Shown piece after piece: positions 1 to 7,435 of a DNA stretch of 20,703 nt. Origin of the DNA: Kiritimatiellia bacterium (GTDB lineage: Bacteria > Verrucomicrobiota > Kiritimatiellia > RFP12 > UBA1067). The first letter of the stretch is position 1, and each line of letters begins with the position of its first letter. The notes under the pieces are model-generated. The model was not told the origin of the DNA, made no database searches, and saw only the letters and a program-made list of their open reading frames with translations. Both the position numbers and the translations under genes were made by a program. The stretch spans positions 1-20,703 of the forward strand of contig JAKSOX010000008.1 in assembly GCA_024405335.1 (NCBI GenBank), in the 5' to 3' direction.

Positions 1-706
1 GCGCGTAGTCGCGCACGCGGCGCAGCAGGTTGTTCGCGATGCGCGGCGTGCCGCGCGCGCGGCGGGCGATTTCAAGGGCGCCCTCGGCGTCGATTTCCAC
101 GCCGAGCTTTTCGGCCGAGCGCATCGCGATTTCCGCCAGCTCCCGCGGCTCGTAGAAGGAAAGGCGGTTCACCAGCCCGAAACGCGCGCGCAACGGCGCG
201 GCGACGAGGCCGATGCGCGTGGTGGCGCCCACGAGCGTGAAGCGCGGCAGTTCGAGGCGCACGCTGCGCGCGTTCGGACCCTGGTCGATCATGATGTCGA
301 TCGCGAAATCCTCCATCGCGGAATACAGGTATTCCTCCACCGTTTTCGGCATGCGGTGGATTTCGTCGATGAACACGATGTCGCCGGGTTCGAGCGAGGT
401 GAGCAGCCCCGCGAGGTCGGCGGGCTTGGTGAGCACGGGGCCGGACGTCGTCTTCACGCGCACGCCCATGGCGTCGCCGAGGATGTAGGAAAGCGTGGTC
501 TTGCCCAACCCCGGCGGACCGGAAAAGAGCACGTGGTCGAGCGTTTCGCCGCGGTCGAGCGCCGCCTTCACGGCGAGTTCGAGGCGGTCGCGGATTTTCC
601 GCTGGCCCACGAACTCGTCGAAACGGACCGGCCGCAGCCGGTTGTCGAATGCGGAATTGCGCTGGTTGAGCGCGTCGCTGGTGCGTTCTTGTTTCACGGC
701 GTGCAT
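1..706 (-). CDS. ruvB: RuvB Holliday junction branch-migration ATPase (C-terminus cut off by window edge)
   Basis: RuvB is the hexameric AAA+ motor that, with RuvA, drives branch migration of Holliday junctions. About 235 codons are visible of a usual ~340. The translation carries Walker A GPPGLGKTT (Lys69 counted from the ATG at 706), Walker B DEIH (residues 114-117), GATTRIG sensor-type sequence and the RFGLVNRL stretch, all typical of RuvB. Two in-frame starts are possible. The ATG at 706 overlaps the folC stop as TAATG, with no Shine-Dalgarno. The GTG at 697 begins MKQERTSD and lies 7 nt after a TATAAT, which would make a leaderless message. It is the last visible gene of the minus-strand operon. 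Identity is secure; only the start is uncertain. Confidence 0.95.
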   Translation of the reverse strand, partial: MHAVKQERTSDALNQRNSAFDNRLRPVRFDEFVGQRKIRDRLELAVKAALDRGETLDHVLFSGPPGLGKTTLSYILGDAMGVRVKTTSGPVLTKPADLAGLLTSLEPGDIVFIDEIHRMPKTVEEYLYSAMEDFAIDIMIDQGPNARSVRLELPRFTLVGATTRIGLVAAPLRARFGLVNRLSFYEPRELAEIAMRSAEKLGVEIDAEGALEIARRARGTPRIANNLLRRVRDYA

Positions 707-710
707 TATA
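705..710 (-). promoter_or_regulatory. Candidate -10 box of ruvB overlapping the folC stop codon
   Basis: The minus strand reads GTGGTATAATG here, a perfect TATAAT. The TAA within it is the folC stop. Normal -10 to +1 spacing puts transcription start at about 698, right at the GTG start of ruvB. No good -35 is present: the hexamer 17 nt upstream is GTTCAA. The match could be a chance consequence of folC ending in Val-stop. Confidence 0.35.
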
Positions 711-1968
711 CCACGTCGCGCGGCGTTTTGAACACGGGATCGCCGGCCGTCGCGAGTTCGGCGGGCCACGGCCACGCGCCCAGCGCCACCAGCGCCTCGC
801 CCGCCAAAAAGAGCGATCCGCACACGAGCACCTCCGCGCCCCGTTCGCGCGCGCGGTCCGCCGCCCGCCGCAGCGCCTCCGGCACGCTTCCGCACGCTTC
901 CGCCTTCATTCCGGCCGCCGCCATCGCCGCCGCCGCGTCCGCCGCCGCCATGCTCCGCGGATTCGCGATCCGCACGGCGAACGCCTCGTCCGCCAGGCCT
1001 TTGAGAATCGCCAGGTTCGCGGCGACGTCCTTGTCGCCGCAGAAGCCGCACACCGCCACGGGCCGCGGCGATTCCGTCTCCCGCCAGGACGCCGCCAGCG
1101 CCGTCAGCGCGGGCGGATTGTGGGCGCCGTCCACGCGGAACGCCACGCCGCCGCGCACCACGCGCTGGAACCGCCCGGGCCAGACCGCGTTCCCGAAACC
1201 GACGCGCTTCAGCCCCAGCGCGTCCAGCGCCGCGCACGCCGTGACGGCGTTCTCGCGGTTGAACGCGCCGTCCAGCGCCAAATCGCCGGGCACGTCCGCC
1301 GCCCGCACCGCGTCCGGCGCGTAGGTGAACGGCGCGCCGTGCGCGCGGGCCGCGGCTTCGACCACCGCGCGCGCTTCGGACGGCGTTTCGCCGCACACCA
1401 CCGGCACGCCGTCCTTGACGATGCCCGCCTTTTCGGCGGCGATTTCGGGAATCGTGCGCCCGAGCCAGTCGCAATGGTCGAGCCCGATGCGCGTGATCAC
1501 GCTCGCGCGGACGTTTTCGGGCCGCATCGCGTTCGTCGCGTCCAGCCGTCCGCCGAGGCCCGTTTCGAGCACCAGCGTGAAATCGTCCCCCGCCTCCTCG
1601 GCGTACAGCGCGAAGGCGACGGCGGTGAGCAGTTCGAAATACGTGAGTTCCGCCGCCGCGGGAATCGCCGTCACGCGCGCGGCGGCGGCTTCGAGCCGGG
1701 CGGACGGAACGGGCGCGCCGTCCAGGAAGAAGCGTTCCGTCAGCCCCACGAGGTGCGGGCTCGTGTAGCGTCCGGCGCGCAGCCCCTGCGCGCGCAGCGC
1801 CGCGTCCAGCAGGGCGCACGTGGCGCCCTTGCCGTTCGTGCCCGCGACGTGGATCGCCCGGACGCGGTCCTGGGGGTTCCCGAGCGCGGCCAGCACCGCG
1901 CGCATCCGCTCCAGGCCCGGTTTCACGCCGAACCTCCGCGTGCGGTTCAGATGGTCAAGCAAACCCAT
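706..1968 (-). CDS. folC: FolC: dihydrofolate synthase / folylpolyglutamate synthase
   Basis: This Mur-ligase-family enzyme adds glutamate to dihydropteroate or to folates, using ATP, in the cytoplasm. The 420-residue product matches the usual length (about 420). Visible motifs are the P-loop GTNGKG (residues 43-48, followed by Ala-Thr rather than the common Ser-Thr/Cys), YTSPHL, ETGLGGRLDATN, the ITRIGLDH region followed by AAEKAGI, and DGAHNP in the C-terminal domain. I chose the ATG at 1968, which gives the typical MGLLDHLNRT start. This overlaps the upstream prenyltransferase gene by 22 bp, so translation is probably coupled. The frame is open further upstream, but that sequence is the shadow of the neighbour. 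Whether it has one or both activities cannot be read from the sequence. Confidence 0.94.
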   Translation of the reverse strand: MGLLDHLNRTRRFGVKPGLERMRAVLAALGNPQDRVRAIHVAGTNGKGATCALLDAALRAQGLRAGRYTSPHLVGLTERFFLDGAPVPSARLEAAAARVTAIPAAAELTYFELLTAVAFALYAEEAGDDFTLVLETGLGGRLDATNAMRPENVRASVITRIGLDHCDWLGRTIPEIAAEKAGIVKDGVPVVCGETPSEARAVVEAAARAHGAPFTYAPDAVRAADVPGDLALDGAFNRENAVTACAALDALGLKRVGFGNAVWPGRFQRVVRGGVAFRVDGAHNPPALTALAASWRETESPRPVAVCGFCGDKDVAANLAILKGLADEAFAVRIANPRSMAAADAAAAMAAAGMKAEACGSVPEALRRAADRARERGAEVLVCGSLFLAGEALVALGAWPWPAELATAGDPVFKTPRDVV

Positions 1969-2840
1969 GCGCAAATCCCGTAGCCGGCCAGAATCGCCCA
2001 CAGCGTCCGGTCCGTGAGCAGCACGCGCTCGGGACGGCCCGTGTCCGCCTTGCCGAACACGAGCCGCAGGTACCGCGCCACGCCCAGCAGCACGAAAACG
2101 GACGTGTACGCGAGATGGTTGGAACCGAACCGCGCCGCGGTGTCCGGAGCCAGCGTGTACGCCGCGTACACGCCCAAGGTCGCCGCCGCCGCCAGCACGA
2201 TGAGCGCGTTCAGCGTTTTCGGATGGTAGCGTTTGAGCGCCGCGCGCGACGCCAGCGCCACGTCGCATTCGTGTTTGCGCTTGCAGAGCGCGAGGAAAAG
2301 CGACAGCGCGAACGCGCACGCCAGCAGCCACGGCGAAATGCGCACGTCCATCGCCGCCGCGCCCGCGACCGCGCGCAGCACGAAGCCGGAGGCGATCACC
2401 ACCACGTCCACGTACGCCAGGCGCTTGAGGTAGCCGGAATAGGCGAACTGGAGAATCGCGTAGACGAGAATGACGGCGAATCCCCACGTGCGGTCCGGAT
2501 GGCGCAGCACGAGGTAGCACGGGAAAAGCAGCGCCGCCGAAAACAGCCCCAGCGCCGTGCGCACGGCGTCCACTTTGGAAATGAGATCGGCCGCGATCGG
2601 GCGCAGCCGCTTCACCGGATGCAGCTTGTCCGCCTCGTAGTCGGACACGTCGTTGAGCAGGTAGAACGCGCTCGACAGCAGCGCGAAACTGCCGGCCATG
2701 GCGCACGTCAGCAAAAACGGCCGGATGCCGCGCGCCAACGCCGCCTGCGACGGATCGGCCACCGCGAAAAGCCACGCCGCGAACACCACGGCGTTTTTCG
2801 TCCACTGCTCGACGCGGAGCGCCTTGAGCCAGATTTTCAC
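1947..2840 (-). CDS. UbiA-family prenyltransferase, decaprenyl-phosphate phosphoribosyltransferase type
   Basis: This is a 297-residue polytopic membrane protein. The N-terminus LRVEQWTKN, the metal/diphosphate motif NDVSD followed by AD (Asn63, Asp64, Asp67, Asp71), then HPVKRLRPIA, and later FVLRAVAGAAA and SPWLL with ALCKRKHE, fit the UbiA branch that transfers 5-phosphoribose to polyprenyl phosphate (Rv3806c-like). In actinobacteria that product is the precursor of decaprenyl-phosphoryl-arabinose. Here no DprE1/DprE2 partner is visible, so the actual acceptor and product are unknown. The start is GTG at 2840, overlapping the stop of the VWA gene as GTGA; it is followed by folC with a 22-bp overlap. 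The family is secure and the substrate is inferred. Confidence 0.85.
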   Translation of the reverse strand: MKIWLKALRVEQWTKNAVVFAAWLFAVADPSQAALARGIRPFLLTCAMAGSFALLSSAFYLLNDVSDYEADKLHPVKRLRPIAADLISKVDAVRTALGLFSAALLFPCYLVLRHPDRTWGFAVILVYAILQFAYSGYLKRLAYVDVVVIASGFVLRAVAGAAAMDVRISPWLLACAFALSLFLALCKRKHECDVALASRAALKRYHPKTLNALIVLAAAATLGVYAAYTLAPDTAARFGSNHLAYTSVFVLLGVARYLRLVFGKADTGRPERVLLTDRTLWAILAGYGICAWVCLTI

Positions 2841-3859
2841 GCGGCGCCCCTTTCGCGGACGCCGGCGAAACGGCCGCGCGAGAAGAACGCCGCCGCCAAA
2901 ACGAGCGAGAGCCCCGGCACCAGGAACAGGCCGAAGCGCTCCGTCGCGCGCAGTTCCTCCTCTTCGGCCTGTTCCTTCGCCGCCACCGCGCGCAGGAAGT
3001 TGCGGTAGATCGCGCCCAGCGTGGTTTCCGCCGTGCCGGCCGTGGCCAGCGGCACGTAGCGGCCCTTGGACGCCCTGGCGATGGCGGCGAGCGCCTTTTC
3101 CTCGAGGCGCGTTTTGACGGCGGATCCCTGGAACTGCTGCACGCCGCCGCCGGAAACGCCGGGGATCGTCGCGTCGCGCTTCGGGTCGCCCAGGCCCACC
3201 GTGAAGATCGGCACGCCGCGTTTCGCCGCCTGCTGCGCGCCGTCCAGCGCGTGGCCGCGCAAATCGCCGCCGTCGGAAATCAGGATGATCGCGTTGTGGT
3301 CGTCCGCGGCGGCGTCGAGCGCGTCCAGCGAAGCGCGGATCGCCGCGCCCAGGTCCGTTTCGCCGCGCGGCGCCGATTCGGGCGCGGCCGATTCGAGGGC
3401 GCTGCGCAGAAAGGCGTGGTCCGTGGTGAGCGGACACAGCAGCACGCCTTTTTGGCGGAACGCCACCAGCGCGCAGCGGTCGCCTTCCAGCGAATCGATC
3501 AGGTCCGCCACGTCCGCCTTGGCGCGTTCGAGTCGGTTCGGACGCACGTCCGCCGCCAGCATCGAGCGGCTCACGTCGAGCGCCACCACCACGTTGCGGG
3601 AGCGGGTTTTGACGGTTTGGCTGGAATGTCCCCACTGCGGCCGCGCCGCGGCGAACGCCACCAGCGTCATCCCCGCCAGCACGAGAACCGCCTGCAACAG
3701 GAACACCTTGGGCGCGGCGGGGAAAAGACGGCTCTGGAGCGCGGGCGCCACCAGCGCGGAAAGACGGCTTTCGGCGCGCGCGCGCAAATACACCCAGAAC
3801 ACGCCCGCCAGCGGCACGAGCGCCACCAAAAAGAGCATGCCCGGATTGACGAATTTCAT
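2837..3859 (-). CDS. BatA/BatB-like von Willebrand factor A domain membrane protein
   Basis: This 340-residue protein has an N-terminal membrane segment (about 7-24), a second one (about 53-72), a VWA domain and a C-terminal membrane segment (about residues 305-325). The metal-ion-dependent adhesion site is intact: D95-x-S97-x-S99, Thr168 in a GETDLG context, and SDGGD (Asp196, Asp199). That layout is typical of BatA/BatB proteins, usually encoded next to a MoxR ATPase, a DUF58 protein and TPR proteins. None of those partners is nearby. The start ATG at 3859 is preceded by a GGAGGGGGAAG ribosome binding site in the 18-bp gap after the antiporter gene. Its role is unknown; cell-envelope or stress functions are known for relatives only. 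Confidence 0.85.
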   Translation of the reverse strand: MKFVNPGMLFLVALVPLAGVFWVYLRARAESRLSALVAPALQSRLFPAAPKVFLLQAVLVLAGMTLVAFAAARPQWGHSSQTVKTRSRNVVVALDVSRSMLAADVRPNRLERAKADVADLIDSLEGDRCALVAFRQKGVLLCPLTTDHAFLRSALESAAPESAPRGETDLGAAIRASLDALDAAADDHNAIILISDGGDLRGHALDGAQQAAKRGVPIFTVGLGDPKRDATIPGVSGGGVQQFQGSAVKTRLEEKALAAIARASKGRYVPLATAGTAETTLGAIYRNFLRAVAAKEQAEEEELRATERFGLFLVPGLSLVLAAAFFSRGRFAGVRERGAA

Positions 3860-3877
3860 TCTGCTTCCCCCTCCGCG

Positions 3878-5206
3878 TCAGGCGCGCTTCCGCCCGCCCA
3901 GGAAAAGCGACGCCACCACGCCCAACGCCAGCAGCGGCTGGTAGTACAGGCACTTGAGCAGCGCGAAGGAATCGACCGTAATGTTCAGCCCCTTCGCCAC
4001 GCCGAGCGCGATCAGGATCTGCGCGCCGTAGGGGATGAGCCCCTGCACCACGCACGAGGCGGTGTCCAGCACGGACGCGACGCGCACGGGGTCGGCCTTG
4101 AACTTGTCCGAACATTCCTTGGCGATCGGGCCGGCGATGACGATGGCCACCGTGTTGTTGGCGGTGAAGCAGTTCACCGCGCCCGTCAGCAGCGCCACGC
4201 CCAATTCGCACGTGCGCGGACCCTTCACGATTTTGGAGATCTTCTCCGTGATCCAGCGGATGCCGCCGTTCGCCTGGACCGTCCTGAAAAGTCCGCCCGC
4301 GAGCAGCGCCACGATCAGCGTCTCGCCCATGCCAAGCGTTCCCTTGCCCATGAGGTCCAGCGCGTCGAAGAACGCGAACTTGCCGAGCGCGCCGCCGATG
4401 ACGGCCGAAAGCAGCGTGCCCGAGAACAGGAGCATCATCACGTTGAACCCCGCCAGCGCGAGCGCCAGCACCAGCACGTACGGCAGAACGAGCACGCAGT
4501 GCTGCCACGAAACCGGCGGCGTTTCCACGACGCCGGCGCCCGAACCGGAAATCGCGTAGAGGGCAAGCGCCGCCAGCGCGGCCGGCGCGGCGATGAAGGA
4601 GTTCGCGAAGAACTTGTCCTTCATCATGACGCCCTGCGTGCGCGTCGCGGCGATCGTGGTGTCGGAAATCATCGAGAGGTTGTCGCCGAACATGGCACCG
4701 CCGATCACCGCGCCCATCAGCAGCGCGGGCTCGAGCTTGAGCGGACCCGCGAAGCCGAGCGCGATTGGCGTCACCGCCGCGATCGTGCCGCACGACGTGC
4801 CGATGGAAAGCGAAATGAGGCACGAAATGAGGAACACGCCCGCCACCATCAGCTTCGCCGGCACCAGCGTCTGCGCGATCGTCACCGCCGCGTCAACGGC
4901 GCCGGAACCCTTCGCGATCGTCGCGAACGCGCCCGCCAGCACGAAGATGAGGCACATGATCATGATGTTCGTTTCGCCCATGCCACGGGCGTACGTCTCC
5001 ACTTTCGCGTCGAGCTTCGCCTCGCCGAAGAAGAAGGACGCCGCCGAAGCCACCAGAAACGCGACCGGCATCGACACCTTGTACCAGGGCATTTCGAAAC
5101 CGAGATGCCCGGCCCACAGGGAAAGTCCCACGTAAAACGCCGCGAACACCAGAAACGGCGCGAGCGCCCACCCGGACGAAGGCGCGTGCTTGTTGTTCAT
5201 CTCCAT
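3878..5206 (-). CDS. nhaC: NhaC-family Na+/H+ antiporter
   Basis: This 442-residue inner-membrane protein has about ten hydrophobic segments. NhaC-family signatures are SIGTSCGT (134-141), where the chain re-enters the membrane, and GDNLSMISDTT (174-184), followed by IAATRTQGV; a second repeat contains TANNTVAIVIAGPIAKE. The family exchanges Na+ for H+, and some members exchange malate for lactate (MleN), so the exact substrate is open. It is the first gene of the minus-strand operon. The start at ATG 5206 is supported by an AGGAGG at 5214-5219, 7 nt away, and by a good promoter just upstream. A second Met lies two codons in (MEM), but the spacing favours the first. Confidence 0.9.
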   Translation of the reverse strand: MEMNNKHAPSSGWALAPFLVFAAFYVGLSLWAGHLGFEMPWYKVSMPVAFLVASAASFFFGEAKLDAKVETYARGMGETNIMIMCLIFVLAGAFATIAKGSGAVDAAVTIAQTLVPAKLMVAGVFLISCLISLSIGTSCGTIAAVTPIALGFAGPLKLEPALLMGAVIGGAMFGDNLSMISDTTIAATRTQGVMMKDKFFANSFIAAPAALAALALYAISGSGAGVVETPPVSWQHCVLVLPYVLVLALALAGFNVMMLLFSGTLLSAVIGGALGKFAFFDALDLMGKGTLGMGETLIVALLAGGLFRTVQANGGIRWITEKISKIVKGPRTCELGVALLTGAVNCFTANNTVAIVIAGPIAKECSDKFKADPVRVASVLDTASCVVQGLIPYGAQILIALGVAKGLNITVDSFALLKCLYYQPLLALGVVASLFLGGRKRA

Positions 5207-5213
5207 ACACTAT

Positions 5214-5219
5214 CCTCCT
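5214..5219 (-). promoter_or_regulatory. Shine-Dalgarno of nhaC
   Basis: The minus strand reads AGGAGG, 7 nt upstream of the ATG at 5206. It fixes the antiporter start. Confidence 0.85.
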
Positions 5220-5230
5220 AACTGGTTGCG

Positions 5231-5259
5231 ATTATATCAATTCGCGCGTCTGTCTTCAA
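5231..5259 (-). promoter_or_regulatory. Sigma-70-type promoter of the nhaC-ruvB operon
   Basis: On the minus strand -35 is TTGAAG (5254-5259) and -10 is TATAAT (5231-5236), separated by exactly 17 nt. Transcription would start near 5224-5225, giving a leader of about 18 nt that contains the Shine-Dalgarno site. It is the best classical promoter in the window. Confidence 0.8.
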
Positions 5260-5313
5260 CTGCGGAAAACACCTCGGCGACGGGCGGCGGTGGCGGAGCG
5301 GGTTCGTTTGCAC

Positions 5314-5327
5314 TTTGAAGTTTCAAA
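5314..5327. promoter_or_regulatory. 14-bp inverted repeat upstream of the pectinase gene, possible operator
   Basis: TTTGAA-GT-TTCAAA is a 6-2-6 inverted repeat. It ends 15 nt before the TATAAT of the GH28-like gene, so it covers the -35 area of that promoter. This is a plausible site for a dimeric regulator; nothing in the window identifies the protein. Confidence 0.4.
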
Positions 5328-5342
5328 TTCGCCGTTTCGTGT

Positions 5343-5348
5343 TATAAT
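5343..5348 (+). promoter_or_regulatory. -10 box of the GH28-deacetylase gene, probable leaderless message
   Basis: TATAAT is followed by six bases and then the ATG at 5355. With the usual -10 geometry the A of ATG is +1. There is no Shine-Dalgarno sequence upstream of this ATG, consistent with a leaderless transcript. The -35 is poor (TTTCAA-like). Confidence 0.6.
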
Positions 5349-5354
5349 GCGGCC

Positions 5355-7340
5355 ATGAAAAAGACATTGGCTTGTTTGGGGGCGGCGGTCGCGATGGCGG
5401 CGACGCTCGGGGCTGCGGATTTCAACGTGCGCGATTTCGGCGGCAGCGTGCCGAAAGCGGCCGAGGCCGCCGCGAAAGCGGGCGGCGGACGCATCGTGGT
5501 GCCGGCGGGCCGGTGGACGAGCGGCACCATCTGGCTCAAGGACCATTGCGAACTCCATTTGGAGAAGGGCGCCACGATCGTCGGTTCCACGAAGCCGGCC
5601 GACTACAACGCGAACGACGTCTTCCCCGAGAACTTCTGGTCCAACGGCGAAGAGTGGAGCGGCGGGCATCTGGTGCTGGCCTACAAGGCGACGGACGTGG
5701 CCATCACGGGCGAAGGCACGATCGACGGCAACGGCCCCGCGTTCTTCGGCGAGCCGGACTACGACAGCTGGTTCCCGGGCTACAAGTACGGGCTCAAGCT
5801 TTTCCCGACCGACCGCACGTGGTACCGTCCCGGTCCGATGGTGGCGATGTTCCTCTGCAAAAACGTCCGCGTCGAAGGCGTGACGCTCAAGAACACGCCG
5901 TGCTGGACGTGCCACATCCGCTGCAGCGACGGCGTCGTTCTGCGCGGCGTCACCATCGACGCCGACCGCACGATCGCCAATTCGGACGGTTTTTCCATCG
6001 ACTGCACGCGCAACGTGCAGGTGAAGGACTGCAAGATCTTCACCGGCGACGACGGCTTCGCCATCCGCGCGAGCTGCGCCCGCCACGCGGCGACGAACTT
6101 CTGCGAAAACATCCGCATCGAAAACTGCGACGTTTCCAGCTGCTGCTTCGGCATCCGCTACGGCATCGGCACGGGCACCATCCGGAACGTGGAAGTCCGC
6201 AACTGCCGTTTCCACGAATCGTGCCACGGCATCGGGTTCACGCCGATCTGGACCGGCAAAGGGCGCGGCGTCCACTTCAAGAACGTCCGCCACTACGACT
6301 GCTTCATCGGCGAATGCGAGCTGCCGGTCGCCGCGTGGATGCCGGACATCGACGTGCGCTGCGACGACGTGTCCTTCGAGAACTGCACCTTCGAGTCGCT
6401 CCAGCCGATCGGCTTCAACGGTCCGGCGGCGAAGTATTCCAACCTGTCGTTCGCCAACTGCGAGCGCAAATACCTGGACAAGATCAAGGTGCGCTACAAC
6501 CTGCGCTGGCACAACGAGCATCCGGACCGCAGCCGGGCGTTCATGGCGCCGTCCAACGGCGTGAACGAACTCGTCAAATGCGTCAACTGCCGCCCGTCCG
6601 CGTCGTTCGAGGGCGCGCTGTCGCTGTCGTTCGACGACCGCAACTTCGCCGAGTGGCGCGCGGCCGAGCCGATATTCGCGAAGTACGGCGCGCACGCGAC
6701 TTTCTTCGTGAGCGGCACGATCGACAACGAAGCCGTCGCCACGATGAAGTACCTGTACGAACGCGGCCATTCCGTGGGCCTGCACGGGCTCAACCACGTC
6801 AATTCGGACGAGGCGATCGCGAAGCACGGGGCCGACAAGTACTTCGCCGACGACGTCTACCCGCAGTACGAGCGCTGCCGCGTGTGCTACGTGACGGTGA
6901 AGTCGTTCGCCTATCCCAACGGCCGCTACAGCGAAGCGTCGGACAAGCTTTTCCGCGCCAACGGCTGGTGGGTCAAGCGCGTGCGGGGCGTGCTTCCGGG
7001 TGCGGCTCCCTACGATCCGCAGGGCGTGAAGCAGAAGGACCGCAAGCCGCTGCAGACCATCGACGCGCTCTTCGCCTCGGAGGCGGAGCTGCGCAAGCGC
7101 TACCGCATCGACACCGCGATCCTCGGCGAAGCGTACCACACGGATCTCGACGAAGTGCTCGCGTGCCTCAAGCGCGCGAAGGAGCGCAAGGAGTTCGTGT
7201 CCTTCACCTCGCACGGCATTTCGCCGGACGCGAAGCACATCAACCTGAAAACCGAATGGCTCGAGAAAATCCTGGCCTACGCGAAGGAAATCGGGCTGCC
7301 GGTGGTCGGGTTCGACGAACTGCCGCCGCTCGACAAGTGA
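5355..7340 (+). CDS. Exported GH28-like beta-helix glycosidase fused to NodB/CE4 polysaccharide deacetylase
   Basis: The 661-residue protein starts with a signal peptide (MKKTLACLGAAVAMAATLGA, cleavage likely before ADF). Residues ~25-400 form a right-handed beta-helix of the pectinase type. GH28 acidic residues are present as NSDG (Asp211) and GDD (Asp232, Asp233). The His of the canonical GHG motif aligns with Phe265 (CCFGI), and the RIK substrate-binding motif is not recognisable. The helix is Cys-rich, about 21 by my count. Residues ~415-655 are a NodB domain: SFDD (Asp427, Asp428), HGLNH (His477, His481), FAYPNG (520-523) and SHGIS (His620), so its metal and catalytic residues look intact. 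It probably attacks a pectic or other acidic polysaccharide outside the cytoplasm; the exact bond and the deacetylase substrate are unknown. It is divergent from nhaC and followed by rhaT. Confidence 0.82.
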   Translation: MKKTLACLGAAVAMAATLGAADFNVRDFGGSVPKAAEAAAKAGGGRIVVPAGRWTSGTIWLKDHCELHLEKGATIVGSTKPADYNANDVFPENFWSNGEEWSGGHLVLAYKATDVAITGEGTIDGNGPAFFGEPDYDSWFPGYKYGLKLFPTDRTWYRPGPMVAMFLCKNVRVEGVTLKNTPCWTCHIRCSDGVVLRGVTIDADRTIANSDGFSIDCTRNVQVKDCKIFTGDDGFAIRASCARHAATNFCENIRIENCDVSSCCFGIRYGIGTGTIRNVEVRNCRFHESCHGIGFTPIWTGKGRGVHFKNVRHYDCFIGECELPVAAWMPDIDVRCDDVSFENCTFESLQPIGFNGPAAKYSNLSFANCERKYLDKIKVRYNLRWHNEHPDRSRAFMAPSNGVNELVKCVNCRPSASFEGALSLSFDDRNFAEWRAAEPIFAKYGAHATFFVSGTIDNEAVATMKYLYERGHSVGLHGLNHVNSDEAIAKHGADKYFADDVYPQYERCRVCYVTVKSFAYPNGRYSEASDKLFRANGWWVKRVRGVLPGAAPYDPQGVKQKDRKPLQTIDALFASEAELRKRYRIDTAILGEAYHTDLDEVLACLKRAKERKEFVSFTSHGISPDAKHINLKTEWLEKILAYAKEIGLPVVGFDELPPLDK

Positions 7341-7353
7341 CGGCGCGTCGGGG

Positions 7354-7367
7354 AGATTGCGCAATCT
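7354..7367. promoter_or_regulatory. Perfect 14-bp palindrome over the rhaT -35 box, probable operator
   Basis: AGATTGCGCAATCT is its own reverse complement and encloses the -35 hexamer TTGCGC. A dimeric repressor bound here would block RNA polymerase directly. Confidence 0.5.
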
Positions 7368-7386
7368 GGCGGACACGTGCTATAAT
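7357..7386 (+). promoter_or_regulatory. Promoter of rhaT
   Basis: -35 TTGCGC (7357-7362), an 18-nt spacer, and -10 TATAAT (7381-7386). The start point would be at about 7393-7394, giving a purine-rich leader of roughly 38 nt before the rhaT ATG. The promoter lies immediately after the stop of the GH28-deacetylase gene, so rhaT can be expressed independently of it. Confidence 0.75.
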
Positions 7387-7393
7387 GCGGCGC

Positions 7394-7435
7394 ATGGAAC
7401 AAGAACGCGGAGAACGGAAAGGAACGACGACATGA
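7394..7435 (+). CDS. Possible 13-codon leader peptide MEQERGERKGTTT overlapping rhaT
   Basis: An ATG sits right at the predicted transcription start, seven bases after TATAAT. The short frame ends in a TGA that overlaps the rhaT start as ATGA. It could be a leaderless upstream ORF coupled to rhaT. It could equally be chance, because the same bases form a normal purine-rich leader with the rhaT Shine-Dalgarno AAAGGA at 7418-7423. I see no stem-loop that would make it an attenuator. Confidence 0.2.
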   Translation: MEQERGERKGTTT

